Of a stretch of 64,000 nt of DNA, positions 48,266-56,708 are shown piece by piece; position 1 is the first letter of the stretch, and the number at the start of each line of letters is the position of its first letter. Origin of the DNA: Actinobacillus indolicus (GTDB lineage Bacteria; Pseudomonadota; Gammaproteobacteria; Enterobacterales; Pasteurellaceae); the NCBI RefSeq assembly GCF_901764975.1, contig NZ_CABFKH010000006.1, positions 62,001 through 126,000 on the forward strand, written 5' to 3'. The position numbers and the translations under genes are program-made. Below the pieces are notes generated by a model, which worked only from the letters and a program-made list of their open reading frames with translations, had not been told where the DNA came from and searched no databases.

Positions 48266-48952
48266 ATGAAAAGAACTTTTTACTTTATTTTTCCTATTTT
48301 CTTATATTTATCTCTACTATGCAGCCCTATTTCGCTCGCAAAAGAGAGAATTATTCAATGTAAAGTAGTCGGAATTAATGATGGCGATACCCTAACTTGT
48401 CTCTATCACCGTAATCAACTCAAAGTTCGATTACAGCATATTGATGCCCCTGAATCTGCCCAAGCATTTGGCAATAAAGCAAAACAGTCTCTTGCAAAGC
48501 TCGCTTTTAAAAAGGAAGTGATTTTAGATATTTCAGGCTACGATAAATATCAACGTTTGCTTGCTGTCGTCTATGATTTGGAAGACAACAACATTAACTT
48601 AGCGCAAGTTCAGCAAGGTATGGCATGGGCATATCGTCAAACACAGCCGATATATGAACAGACCCAACAACAAGCGCAAATGCAACGTATTGGCTTATGG
48701 CAAGATAAAAACCCAATCAACCCAGCGGATTGGCGTGCAAACAAGCGGTTAGATCCGAATGAAAATTTGCAAAATTCTCCAGCTAATTCACCGCTTGTCA
48801 CTATAAATTGTCAGGTCAAATTAAGTTGTAATAGAATAGCCAATTATGAAATGGCTCAGCGTTATTTTAAACAGTGTGGTTGGAAAGAACTGGATGGAAA
48901 TAATGATGGAATCCCTTGCAATAAACTTTATAGAAAGGCTCAACGTCAATGA
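48266..48952 (+). CDS. Secreted thermonuclease-family nuclease with Excalibur domain
   Basis: 228 residues: signal peptide (~25 residues, ending SLA), a staphylococcal-nuclease-like domain (about 28-150) with GINDGDTLTC, VRLQHIDAPES and YQRLLAVVYD holding the catalytic Arg, Glu and Asp set, a linker (about 155-180), and a C-terminal Excalibur-type calcium motif LDGNNDGIPCNK with flanking cysteines. Likely a periplasmic or secreted Ca-dependent nuclease. The linker is encoded by an inverted pair of uptake sequences (48741-48749, 48790-48798). Overlaps csdA by 4 nt. Confidence 0.85.
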   Translation: MKRTFYFIFPIFLYLSLLCSPISLAKERIIQCKVVGINDGDTLTCLYHRNQLKVRLQHIDAPESAQAFGNKAKQSLAKLAFKKEVILDISGYDKYQRLLAVVYDLEDNNINLAQVQQGMAWAYRQTQPIYEQTQQQAQMQRIGLWQDKNPINPADWRANKRLDPNENLQNSPANSPLVTINCQVKLSCNRIANYEMAQRYFKQCGWKELDGNNDGIPCNKLYRKAQRQ

Positions 48953-50145
48953 TTAATCACGAATTTCGACATCAATTCCCTTTTTTCCAAGAAAATGCAA
49001 CTTGGGCTTATTTAGATTCTGCCGCTACGACATTAAAACCCCAAGTATTGATTGATAGTACAAACCACTTTTATCACTCATCGGGATCAGTACACCGTAG
49101 CCAATACGATCTTATTCAGACGGAGCGTTATGAACTCGCACGAGATTTAGTTGCAAAACGTTTCAATGTAGAATCAAGAGATACTGTCATTTGGACAAGC
49201 GGAACAACGCATTCATTAAACTTAGTTGCACATGGTTTAGCCCATACACTCAACCCTGATGATGAAATTCTGATTTCTATTGCAGAACATCATGCAAATT
49301 TTATTCCTTGGCAACAATTAGCCATGCGGACACAAGCCAAATTTATTGTGTTACCGCTAAACAATGAATATCAACTGGATGCAGAAATACTAACTCAACA
49401 TCTATCCGATAAAACAAAAATTGTCGCGCTCAATTTAGTCTCTAATGTCACGGGTGTCCGCCAGCCTGTGGAGCAATTAATTCCGCTCATTCGCCAACAT
49501 TCATCTGCCAAAATCGTGTTAGATGTCGCTCAAGCGGTCTGTTCTGAACAGTTCGATGTACAAGCACTTGATGCGGATTTCTATGCATTTTCAGCTCATA
49601 AAATGTATGGACCAACGGGCGTAGGCGTTTTAATGGGAAAAAAAGCTAGCCTTGCACAACTTCAACCGCTCTTTTTTGGTGGAAAGATGCTACACACCGT
49701 TGATGAGCATCAGCTTACTTTAGCTGAACTCCCCTACCGTTTAGAAGCTGGCACACCCAATATTGCAGGTATCATTGCGTTTGGCGCTGTTTTGGAATGG
49801 CTAGAAACATGGGATTTTTCTAAATTAAATCAACGACTTTATCAACTCGCAGCAGACACACGCAAGCGGTTACTTTCTTATAAAAATGTGCAAATTATTG
49901 CAGAACATAGCCAAAGCCCAACAGTTAGCTTTACGATAAAAGATCAACATCATGCGGATGTTGCAGCGATTCTGACAGAACAACAAATTGCACTGCGTAG
50001 TGGAGAACATTGTGCTAAGCCTTATTTACGTTATTTAGCGCAAACAGGAACGTTACGGCTATCCCTAGCACATTATAATACCGAGCAAGATCTTGAGCGA
50101 TTTTTTAAGGCATTCGATTTTGCCTTAGATATTTTAGAAAATTAA
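48949..50145 (+). CDS. csdA: Cysteine desulfurase, CsdA/SufS type
   Basis: PLP enzyme that moves sulfur from cysteine onto itself for Fe-S cluster or tRNA/cofactor thiolation. 398 residues, class V aminotransferase fold. Seen: YLDSAATTLKP near residue 20, ISIAEHHANFIPWQ near 120, LDVAQAV near 195, the PLP lysine in SAHKMYGPTGVG near 225, and the active Cys in RSGEHCAKP near 345. No sufE/csdE or suf gene is adjacent; the CsdA call over SufS rests on this isolation and overall resemblance. Confidence 0.85.
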   Translation: MINHEFRHQFPFFQENATWAYLDSAATTLKPQVLIDSTNHFYHSSGSVHRSQYDLIQTERYELARDLVAKRFNVESRDTVIWTSGTTHSLNLVAHGLAHTLNPDDEILISIAEHHANFIPWQQLAMRTQAKFIVLPLNNEYQLDAEILTQHLSDKTKIVALNLVSNVTGVRQPVEQLIPLIRQHSSAKIVLDVAQAVCSEQFDVQALDADFYAFSAHKMYGPTGVGVLMGKKASLAQLQPLFFGGKMLHTVDEHQLTLAELPYRLEAGTPNIAGIIAFGAVLEWLETWDFSKLNQRLYQLAADTRKRLLSYKNVQIIAEHSQSPTVSFTIKDQHHADVAAILTEQQIALRSGEHCAKPYLRYLAQTGTLRLSLAHYNTEQDLERFFKAFDFALDILEN

Positions 50146-50274
50146 TCTCTATTTAGATCAAAAAATCGTAAATTTCCCTATTTTCCGCTAGAACGAAAAG
50201 GCGTAATAAGGTAATCTGCACACCGTTTTTCAATTTATTTAAAAAATTTAATTATTTCGTTATAGGTATTTAAT

Positions 50275-51240
50275 ATGGTAAAAAAAATTGCTGTTTTAAC
50301 CAGTGGTGGTGACGCACCAGGCATGAATGCCGCGATTCGTGGCGTAGTACGTGCAGGCTTAAGTGAAGGCTTTGAAGTTTATGGTATCCAAGATGGTTAC
50401 TATGGCTTATATCACGATCGCGTAATCAAGCTTGAACGCCGTTCTGTCTCTGAAGTGATCAACCGTGGCGGTACCTTCTTAGGTTCAGCTCGTTTCCCTG
50501 AATTTAAAAATCCAGAAGTCCGAGCAAAATGTGTTGAGACCTTGAAAAAGTATGAAATTGATGCTTTAGTCGTTATCGGTGGTGACGGCTCTTACATGGG
50601 TGCGAAATTACTTACTGAAGAACACGGTATTGCTTGTATCGGTTTACCAGGCACGATTGATAACGATGTAGCAGGCACAGATTACACTATTGGTTTCCAA
50701 ACTGCGCTTGAAACAGCATTAGAAGCGATTGACCGTTTACGTGATACATCAACTTCTCACCAACGTATCTCAATTGTTGAAATCATGGGCCGCCACTGTG
50801 GTGATTTAACCTTAAGTGCGGCATTAGCGGGTGGTTGTGAATATATTATTGTTCCAGAGCGTGGTTTAGATAAAGAATCACTCATGCGTAACATTGAAGA
50901 TGGATTCAATAAAGGTAAACGTCATGCCATTATTGCTATCACAGAATTAATGACCGATGTGCATCAACTAGCAAAAGAAATTGAAGCACACTTTGGTCAC
51001 GAAACCCGTGCAACGGTATTAGGTCACACACAACGTGGTGGTGCGCCTTGTGCATTTGACCGTATTTTAGCGTCTCGTATGGGTGTTTATGCCGTTGAAT
51101 TATTAAAGCAAGGTTATGGTGGCCGTTGTGTCGGTATTCAAAACGAAAAACTCGTTCACCACGACATCATTGACGCTATTACCAACATGCGTCGTCCATT
51201 TAAAGAAGAACTTTTCGAAACATCTCGTAAATTGTTCTAA
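50275..51240 (+). CDS. pfkA: 6-phosphofructokinase
   Basis: Commits fructose-6-phosphate to glycolysis with ATP. 321 residues, equal to the E. coli enzyme within one residue. Seen: [20 protein letters not shown] at the start, GGDGSYMGA near residue 103, catalytic [12 protein letters not shown] near 125, [10 protein letters not shown] near 165 and [11 protein letters not shown] near 245. Monocistronic, with a 129-bp AT-rich upstream gap in which I see no clear regulator site. Confidence 0.98.
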   Translation: MVKKIAVLTSGGDAPGMNAAIRGVVRAGLSEGFEVYGIQDGYYGLYHDRVIKLERRSVSEVINRGGTFLGSARFPEFKNPEVRAKCVETLKKYEIDALVVIGGDGSYMGAKLLTEEHGIACIGLPGTIDNDVAGTDYTIGFQTALETALEAIDRLRDTSTSHQRISIVEIMGRHCGDLTLSAALAGGCEYIIVPERGLDKESLMRNIEDGFNKGKRHAIIAITELMTDVHQLAKEIEAHFGHETRATVLGHTQRGGAPCAFDRILASRMGVYAVELLKQGYGGRCVGIQNEKLVHHDIIDAITNMRRPFKEELFETSRKLF

Positions 51241-51259
51241 TTAATGCCATATAACATTG

Positions 51260-51295
51260 GGGCATAGTAGAAAATTGATTTTATCTACTATGCCC
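51260..51295. terminator. 12-bp hairpin between pfkA and rnt
   Basis: GGGCATAGTAGA (51260-51271) and TCTACTATGCCC (51284-51295) pair perfectly between convergent genes. Neither side has a T run, so it is either a weak two-way terminator or an mRNA 3'-end stabiliser. Confidence 0.6.
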
Positions 51296-51300
51296 TAAGC

Positions 51301-51954
51301 TTATTCACTATCAAGTTTCTGTGGAAATCCGCCCAAATCTTTCAACTTATTCACCATTGTACAAAACAGCTCTGCAGTGCGTTCCGTATCGTACAAAGCA
51401 GAATGAGCTTGTTTGCCATCAAAAGGAATTTGTGCCATTTGGCAAGCTTTGACTAAGACCGTTTGTCCATACATAAAACCAGCCAAGGTTGCCGTATCAA
51501 ACATTGCAAAAGGGTGGAAGGGATCTCGTTTGGCATTAATGCGTTTTACCGCCGCCTGTAGAAATGCCTGATCAAAAGTTGCATTGTGCGCTACAATCAC
51601 CGCACGCTGGCAGCCATTGTCTTTTACTGCTTTGCGTACCATTTTAAACATCTCGGTAATGGCAACATCTTCTGGCACAGCACCACGCTCTGCATTATCT
51701 ACATCAATTCCATTTACTTTTAATGCCTCTGGATTGATATTAGCACCTTCAAAAGGTTTAACGTGGCGATGAAATTTTTCATCTAAATGCAAATAGCCGT
51801 CGTCGTCCATTTTCAGCGTAATTGCCGCAATTTCTAACAGCGCGTCCGTTTGGGCATTTAATCCCCCTGTTTCGACATCAATCACAACGGGAAGATAGCC
51901 ACGAAAGCGGTTTTTCAACAGATTATAGTTCGTCGGTTGTTCCGTTTCAGCCAT
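51301..51954 (-). CDS. rnt: Ribonuclease T
   Basis: DEDD-family 3'-5' exonuclease that trims tRNA and 5S/23S rRNA ends. 217 residues. Seen: [20 protein letters not shown] near residue 22 (Exo I Asp/Glu), [12 protein letters not shown] near 122 (Exo II), and [16 protein letters not shown] near 180 (Exo III His/Asp). The ATG shares a base with the gloA stop (TAATG). Confidence 0.96.
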   Translation of the reverse strand: MAETEQPTNYNLLKNRFRGYLPVVIDVETGGLNAQTDALLEIAAITLKMDDDGYLHLDEKFHRHVKPFEGANINPEALKVNGIDVDNAERGAVPEDVAITEMFKMVRKAVKDNGCQRAVIVAHNATFDQAFLQAAVKRINAKRDPFHPFAMFDTATLAGFMYGQTVLVKACQMAQIPFDGKQAHSALYDTERTAELFCTMVNKLKDLGGFPQKLDSE

Positions 51955-52358
51955 TAACCTAACGCCTTTTGTGCATCTTTGTTAGCGATAAATTCGATTT
52001 TGTAGCCATCAGGATCTTCTACGAACGCAATCACGGTTTTACCACCTAACACAGGACCTGCCTCACGAGTGACCTTTCCACCAGCTTGACGAACCGCTTC
52101 AACGGTTGCGTAAATATCATCCACCCCAATCGCAATATGACCATAAGCAGTACCTAACTCATAGCTCTCAACTCCCCAGTTATAAGTCAGCTCAAGCACG
52201 GCACTTTCGCTTTCATCCGCATAGCCTAAAAAGGCAAGAGTATATTTATATTGTTCATTTTCGCTGGTGCGTAATAAACGCATACCAAGCACTTCTGTAT
52301 AGAATTTGATAGAACGTTCTAAGTTTCCTACACGTAACATTGTATGTAAAATTCGCAT
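51954..52358 (-). CDS. gloA: Lactoylglutathione lyase (glyoxalase I)
   Basis: Converts the methylglyoxal-glutathione adduct to S-lactoylglutathione, the substrate of GloB (12356-13063). 134 residues, a double VOC fold with metal ligands His5 (RILHTMLRV), Glu near 56 ([10 protein letters not shown]), His74 (YGHIAIGV) and Glu near 122 ([10 protein letters not shown]), the four-ligand nickel-type set of E. coli GloA. Confidence 0.97.
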   Translation of the reverse strand: MRILHTMLRVGNLERSIKFYTEVLGMRLLRTSENEQYKYTLAFLGYADESESAVLELTYNWGVESYELGTAYGHIAIGVDDIYATVEAVRQAGGKVTREAGPVLGGKTVIAFVEDPDGYKIEFIANKDAQKALG

Positions 52359-52542
52359 CGTAAAGCTCCTTAAAAATGGATAAAGACGGCAACATTATTG
52401 CATATTCTGAGTTTGAAATCATGACGTGATTCTATTTTTATCTTTTGCCTACGTATTATCTCTCTCAAAATGTTCTTTGATTAGGTAAGTGATTATTCAG
52501 GTAATAGGTAATAAGATTGAGAAAATACTCAATTTAAACTAT

Positions 52543-52565
52543 TATAATTGAGAGTTATTCTCGTT
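52543..52565 (+). promoter_or_regulatory. Fur-type box overlapping a TATAAT element
   Basis: TGAGAGT-T-ATTCTCG (52549-52563) matches the 7-1-7 Fur core TGAGAAT-n-ATTCTCA at 12 of 14 positions, with TATAAT at 52543-52548 directly abutting. This supports iron repression of the downstream importer. Confidence 0.65.
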
Positions 52566-52607
52566 TTTTTTTCGAAATAGCCTTATATTAAAATTAAACT
52601 TTATACT

Positions 52608-52635
52608 TTGGTATTACTCGTATTTTAGGTATAGT
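52608..52635 (+). promoter_or_regulatory. Candidate promoter of the iron-type ABC operon
   Basis: TTGGTA (52608-52613) and TATAGT (52630-52635) with a 16-bp spacer, 30 bp before the permease start. Confidence 0.5.
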
Positions 52636-52665
52636 CTACCTTCTAATTTAATGAGAGAGTAAATA

Positions 52666-53703
52666 ATGAATTCAGCGGTTGAACATATTATTCACAACCA
52701 ACGTTCGCTAGAGCGTAAACGTTGGTTCACTGTTATTCTTTTTTTCGTAATCGGCATTATTGGTTTGGTATTTGATATTGTTACAGGACCATCCATGCTA
52801 CCACTTGGAGAAGTGATTAAAGCACTTTTACATTTAGATAATGTAGATACAACCACGAGTATCATTGTATTTGATCTCCGCTTACCTATGGCATTGATGG
52901 CATTGGTTGTGGGGGCAGCATTAGGTGTCGGAGGTGCTGAGATTCAAACATTATTGAATAATCCAATGGCAAGTCCCTATACTTTAGGTCTTGCTGCCGC
53001 TGCAGGATTTGGTGCTTCGACAGTAATTGCTTTTGGTGGTTTTGGTCTCCCTTTTAGTTTTGCTGTACCGATTGGTGCATTTGTTATGACAATGTTGGCT
53101 TCAGGTATTCTTTTTGTGTTTGCCTCCCTACGTCGTTTCAGCTCTGCTATGCTGGTGTTAGTTGGAATTGCCTTACTTTTTCTGTTTCAATCTCTATTAT
53201 CATTAATTCAGTTTATTTCTGCACCTGAAGTTTCCCAACAGATTCTGTTTTGGTTGTTTGGCAGCCTAACAAAAACAACGTGGGAAACCCTTAGTGTTGC
53301 AACATTGGTAACAGCTACAAGTATACTACTCTTGTCAAAAGATGTATGGAAACTGACTGCTTTACGTCTTGGTGAGGAACGTGCGTTGAGTCTAGGTATT
53401 AATTTGCAGTTACTACGTTTAAAGACCTTAGTGATTGTTGCAGTTATGACAGCGACATCAATTAGTTTTGTGGGAATTATCGGTTTTATTGGTTTAGTGG
53501 CGCCACATATTGCAAGGATGTTACTTGGTGAAGATCAACGTTTCTTTTTGCCCGGCGCAATGTTAGTTGGTGCAGCTTTTTTATCAATTGCTTCTGTCCT
53601 CTCTAAGGTGATTATCCCTGGAGCGTTATTTCCTGTTGGTATTATAACTTCTTTTGTTGGTGTGCCATTTTTCTTTTGGATCGTGTTAAGTAAGCGTGGA
53701 TAG
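52666..53703 (+). CDS. FecCD-family ABC permease for iron chelates
   Basis: Inner-membrane permease of a binding-protein-dependent importer. 345 residues, ~10 helices. Seen: FDLRLPMALMALVVGAALGV near residue 70 (the R-L-P start of FecCD), NNPMASPYTLGLAAAAGFGA, and the ATPase-coupling region FVGIIGFIGLVAPHIARMLLGED near residue 270 (seen as GFIGLVAPHIARML). Only one permease gene is present, so it probably forms a homodimer. A Fur-type site upstream suggests a ferric chelate or haem substrate; cobalamin is a less likely alternative. Confidence 0.88.
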   Translation: MNSAVEHIIHNQRSLERKRWFTVILFFVIGIIGLVFDIVTGPSMLPLGEVIKALLHLDNVDTTTSIIVFDLRLPMALMALVVGAALGVGGAEIQTLLNNPMASPYTLGLAAAAGFGASTVIAFGGFGLPFSFAVPIGAFVMTMLASGILFVFASLRRFSSAMLVLVGIALLFLFQSLLSLIQFISAPEVSQQILFWLFGSLTKTTWETLSVATLVTATSILLLSKDVWKLTALRLGEERALSLGINLQLLRLKTLVIVAVMTATSISFVGIIGFIGLVAPHIARMLLGEDQRFFLPGAMLVGAAFLSIASVLSKVIIPGALFPVGIITSFVGVPFFFWIVLSKRG

Positions 53704-53707
53704 CTCA

Positions 53708-54505
53708 ATGTTATTGTTAGAAAATTTAACTATTCAGCGTGGTACGCAGTGTATTGCTGATGGTATCTATCTGAATTTAGAAAAGGGCAAAGTGTATACT
53801 ATACTTGGTCCTAATGGAGCCGGAAAATCATCAATCATTAAAACTATTTTCGGTGAACTGTCTTTTGATGGTTCAATTCGCTACGGCAAAGAAATCTTGA
53901 CTAAACACAATTTAATAAATTGGCGTAAACGCATAGGCTATATGCCACAAGATACTCAAGTTGATGTTTCACTAACAGCACTTGAAGTTATTTTATTGGG
54001 TAGGCTAGATGCTTTACATATGCATGTCGGCGATGAATTATTGCGAGAAGTTGCACAAATTATGGATAAACTTGGCATTGCCCATCTTGCACATAAAGAT
54101 GTGACACAGTTAAGTGGTGGACAACGTCAAATGGTGATGTTTGCTCAAGTCTTACTACGCAACCCAGAAATTTTGATGTTAGATGAACCCGTTAGTGCAT
54201 TAGATATGCATCATCAAATTAATTTACTGGAACAAGTGTGTGATTACACCCATCAACATAATCTTATCACTATTGTAGTTCTTCACGATTTAAGCCTTGC
54301 TGCTCAATTCTCTGATTGCATCATTTTGCTGGGGGAAGGTAAGGTTCAAGGATTGGGATCGGCACAGCAAGTATTACAGCCGGATACTATCAGTCGATTG
54401 TATAAGGTCCACATTGAAATTTTATATGACAGTACAGGCAGCCCTGTTATTCGACCTCTACGAAAATGTCTATCTGATAAGTGTTGCTTGGATCTAAATC
54501 TTTAA
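53708..54505 (+). CDS. ABC transporter ATPase, FecE/FepC type
   Basis: 265 residues from ATG 53708, which has GGA 7-9 nt upstream; the GTG at 53696 would overlap the permease gene by 8 nt. Seen: Walker A GPNGAGKSS near residue 35, Q-loop GYMPQDTQVD, signature LSGGQRQMV near 137, Walker B ILMLDEPVSALD near 157 and the switch His in VLHDLSLAAQ. The C-terminal KCLSDKCCLDLNL tail with three cysteines is unusual. Translationally linked to the permease. Confidence 0.9.
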   Translation: MLLLENLTIQRGTQCIADGIYLNLEKGKVYTILGPNGAGKSSIIKTIFGELSFDGSIRYGKEILTKHNLINWRKRIGYMPQDTQVDVSLTALEVILLGRLDALHMHVGDELLREVAQIMDKLGIAHLAHKDVTQLSGGQRQMVMFAQVLLRNPEILMLDEPVSALDMHHQINLLEQVCDYTHQHNLITIVVLHDLSLAAQFSDCIILLGEGKVQGLGSAQQVLQPDTISRLYKVHIEILYDSTGSPVIRPLRKCLSDKCCLDLNL

Positions 54506-54516
54506 AAATTGGGCTT

Positions 54517-54574
54517 ACAAGCGGTCAGATTTAAGCATTTTTTTGCAAAATTACTGCGCAAACTGACCGCTTGT
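54517..54574. terminator. Inverted uptake-sequence pair between ATPase and binding-protein genes
   Basis: ACAAGCGGTCAG (54517) and CTGACCGCTTGT (ending 54574) form a 12-bp outer stem with T-rich interior, a likely two-way terminator for convergent genes. Confidence 0.8.
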
Positions 54575-54580
54575 TCAGTT

Positions 54581-55687
54581 TTATTTCAACTGAATGAAGA
54601 ACGTCCCTTCTGGTTTAATTGGTAGATACTGTTTATAGAAACTATCATAAGTTTGTTGCGGATTAATATCAGTAAATAACGTTGGATAAAGTGCTTTTGC
54701 CATAAATTGTGCACTCGCTAAATCTATTAGTGAACGAGAGGCTGTGTGGTAAAGCCCATAAACACGTCCTGTTTGCACAGCAGGCAGTGTAGACCAACCG
54801 GTACGTTGCGTAAAACCTTTTAATCGTTTCTGAGCATCTTCTTCCTTGATGTCAATACCCATCGACATAATTTCACTATTGGTTTTATTTTCCATCTCTG
54901 TGCCAGAGATCATAATGACTTCAGGCTTTGATGCAAGTACTTGCTCTGGGTTAATTGGTCCCCAGTTTTCCACAAACGGAGCACTGATGTTATCTCCCCC
55001 AACTGTATTAGCAATTGCTCCCCACATATTTTTACCAAAGGTAAAACTATGCTCATTTGGACCTTTATTTCCGAATTCAACATAGATTTTCGGTTTTGGT
55101 AAGTTAGCCTCTTTTACTCGACGTTGAATTTCCTTAATGCCGTCAGCATACTCTTTAGCGATTTTTTCAGCACGCTCCTGTGTACCTGCAATTTGTCCAA
55201 AAATGCGAGCGCTTTGAGTATGTTTTTCAATAGTTTGAGCATTAAAATCGACAACAACAATCGGAATTCCGGCTTGTTCCAAACGTGGAATCTCACTTGC
55301 AATCGTTTGATATTGCCAATCAGCCAAAACAAGTACATCGGGTTTAAGTGCTAGTGTTTTCTCAGTAGAAAAAGTACCCGTATTGATATTTCCTATATCA
55401 GCAATATCTTTGAGAGTCGGTATTTTTTCCGCAAATAATGCCCAACTACCGGGATTAAATTTTTCCCAAAACTCACGAGAAATTCCAACTACATTCTTAA
55501 AGTTTTCTACTCCGGTTACTGCAATATAATCAGGATAATAGAAGGCTACAACCGCTCGTTTAGCCGGTACATCTACTTTGACTTCTCGTCCGAGTACGTC
55601 TTTGATAGTCGTAATTTCAGCATTTGAAAAAGTTGATAAAGAAAATACTGTCATCGCTATTAGGTTACGAAAAAATGCTTTTTTCAT
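54581..55687 (-). CDS. Iron-chelate periplasmic binding protein (class III)
   Basis: 368 residues from ATG 55687, which follows GGAGT; a frame 32 codons longer upstream contains the regulatory region. Signal peptide of ~22 residues (KKAFFRNLIAMTVFSLSTF, ending SNA), then a FecB/FepB-type fold: ITTIKDVLGREVKVDVPAKR, LALKPDVLVLADWQYQ, LEQAGIPIVVVDF, and SKPEVIMISGTEM. It is transcribed towards the permease/ATPase pair rather than with it. Probable substrate ferric chelate; not named by sequence. Confidence 0.85.
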   Translation of the reverse strand: MKKAFFRNLIAMTVFSLSTFSNAEITTIKDVLGREVKVDVPAKRAVVAFYYPDYIAVTGVENFKNVVGISREFWEKFNPGSWALFAEKIPTLKDIADIGNINTGTFSTEKTLALKPDVLVLADWQYQTIASEIPRLEQAGIPIVVVDFNAQTIEKHTQSARIFGQIAGTQERAEKIAKEYADGIKEIQRRVKEANLPKPKIYVEFGNKGPNEHSFTFGKNMWGAIANTVGGDNISAPFVENWGPINPEQVLASKPEVIMISGTEMENKTNSEIMSMGIDIKEEDAQKRLKGFTQRTGWSTLPAVQTGRVYGLYHTASRSLIDLASAQFMAKALYPTLFTDINPQQTYDSFYKQYLPIKPEGTFFIQLK

Positions 55688-55747
55688 TATTTTTACTCCA
55701 AAATAAAAAAGAGAAGTGCATTCTACACATACGCCTCCATTTTTACA

Positions 55748-55766
55748 AATAGAAACTATTCTCAAA
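55748..55766 (-). promoter_or_regulatory. Possible Fur-type site upstream of the binding-protein gene
   Basis: The half site ATTCTCA (55758-55764) is perfect, but the other half (TAGAAAC) is poor. Context, not score, makes it a candidate. Confidence 0.35.
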
Positions 55767-55883
55767 TGATTTTTTAGGTTCATTTGTAGAAAATAACACT
55801 AAACCTATATTTTCTTATAAATTTAGAAGGTAATTTTGCTATCATAGCTTTACTTCAAGTCAATATTATTTTTTTGGTGTTCT

Positions 55884-56708
55884 ATGTCACACGATCACGA
55901 TACTCCTTCTAAATTAGAAATCGCCACGCATGCTATTTTGCCGTTGGTGACGATGTTATTGATTGAGATGTCGCTCAATCACTATGTTGCTCCACAAAAT
56001 GCAATCTTTGTTTCGCCTTATCTACTTACCTTTTTTACTGTTTGCTTGATTAGCTTCGTGGTGCTGTGGAAAGGACAAATTTGCCCAGGGCAAAAAGGGC
56101 GTTTAACGGCTATTCTGCCGTGGCTTTTAGTCTTTGCGGTGGGTAATTTTCTCTATTCCCTTGCCTTTACTCCTAAGCATTCCCCTGCTTTAGTTGCTGG
56201 ATTTGCTTCTGTGATTCTGCCGTTTATCTATTGGAAATTACCCAAAGATGAAGAGATTTATCGCACGGTGATTTATTGTGGCTTAGGCATCACCGCCATT
56301 GGTATGGTGCAATATTTGCTGATTTATTGGTATGAAGTGCCGTCGCTGTTTAACTGGATTAGAGCTAATAATTTTGCTCAGATTTTGCTCGGTATTTTAT
56401 TAAGTGGCTGGTATTTAATGCTGGCGAAAAGCCGTTTGGAAGGCTTTTTAAAACTGTTGGTATTGCTGGCACTTGCAGTATTAATCATCAACTATGTTTG
56501 GGTGATTTTCGTATTATATCAACAACTTGCGATTATGCCTGAGATGGTGATTTATCCTTACTTTATCTTCTTTGGGATTCAGTTTGTAATTTTGATGATG
56601 TTAGCTTGGTTGTTACTCGATAAACAGGGAAAAAACATCAAAAATCCAACCGCTTGGACGGTCGCAACCTTCCTTGCAATGCTTTATCCTTTGACAAATA
56701 TTCTCTAA
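55884..56708 (+). CDS. Polytopic membrane protein, family not recognised
   Basis: 274 residues with about eight hydrophobic helices after a short His/Asp-rich N-terminus (MSHDHDTPSK). I see no catalytic or transporter motif I can name; KGQICPGQKGRLTAILPWLL and WYEVPSLFNWIRANNFAQIL are the most distinctive segments. The last base of its stop is directly followed by the ydbH ATG (zero gap), so the two are almost certainly translated from one message and may act together in envelope lipid traffic. Confidence 0.65.
   Translation: MSHDHDTPSKLEIATHAILPLVTMLLIEMSLNHYVAPQNAIFVSPYLLTFFTVCLISFVVLWKGQICPGQKGRLTAILPWLLVFAVGNFLYSLAFTPKHSPALVAGFASVILPFIYWKLPKDEEIYRTVIYCGLGITAIGMVQYLLIYWYEVPSLFNWIRANNFAQILLGILLSGWYLMLAKSRLEGFLKLLVLLALAVLIINYVWVIFVLYQQLAIMPEMVIYPYFIFFGIQFVILMMLAWLLLDKQGKNIKNPTAWTVATFLAMLYPLTNIL

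Larger units (their letters stand above)
52359..52665. promoter_or_regulatory. Intergenic regulatory region, gloA to iron-type ABC operon
   Basis: 307 bp with no gene seen. The left part should hold the gloA promoter; the right part holds a Fur-type box and promoter elements listed separately. A second AT-rich palindrome, ATTGAG-N6-CTCAAT, lies at 52516-52533. Confidence 0.6.

Noticed and set aside
55688-55783. 32-codon extension of the iron binding protein
   Set aside because: It would place the signal peptide internally; ATG 55687 with GGAGT is the proper start.
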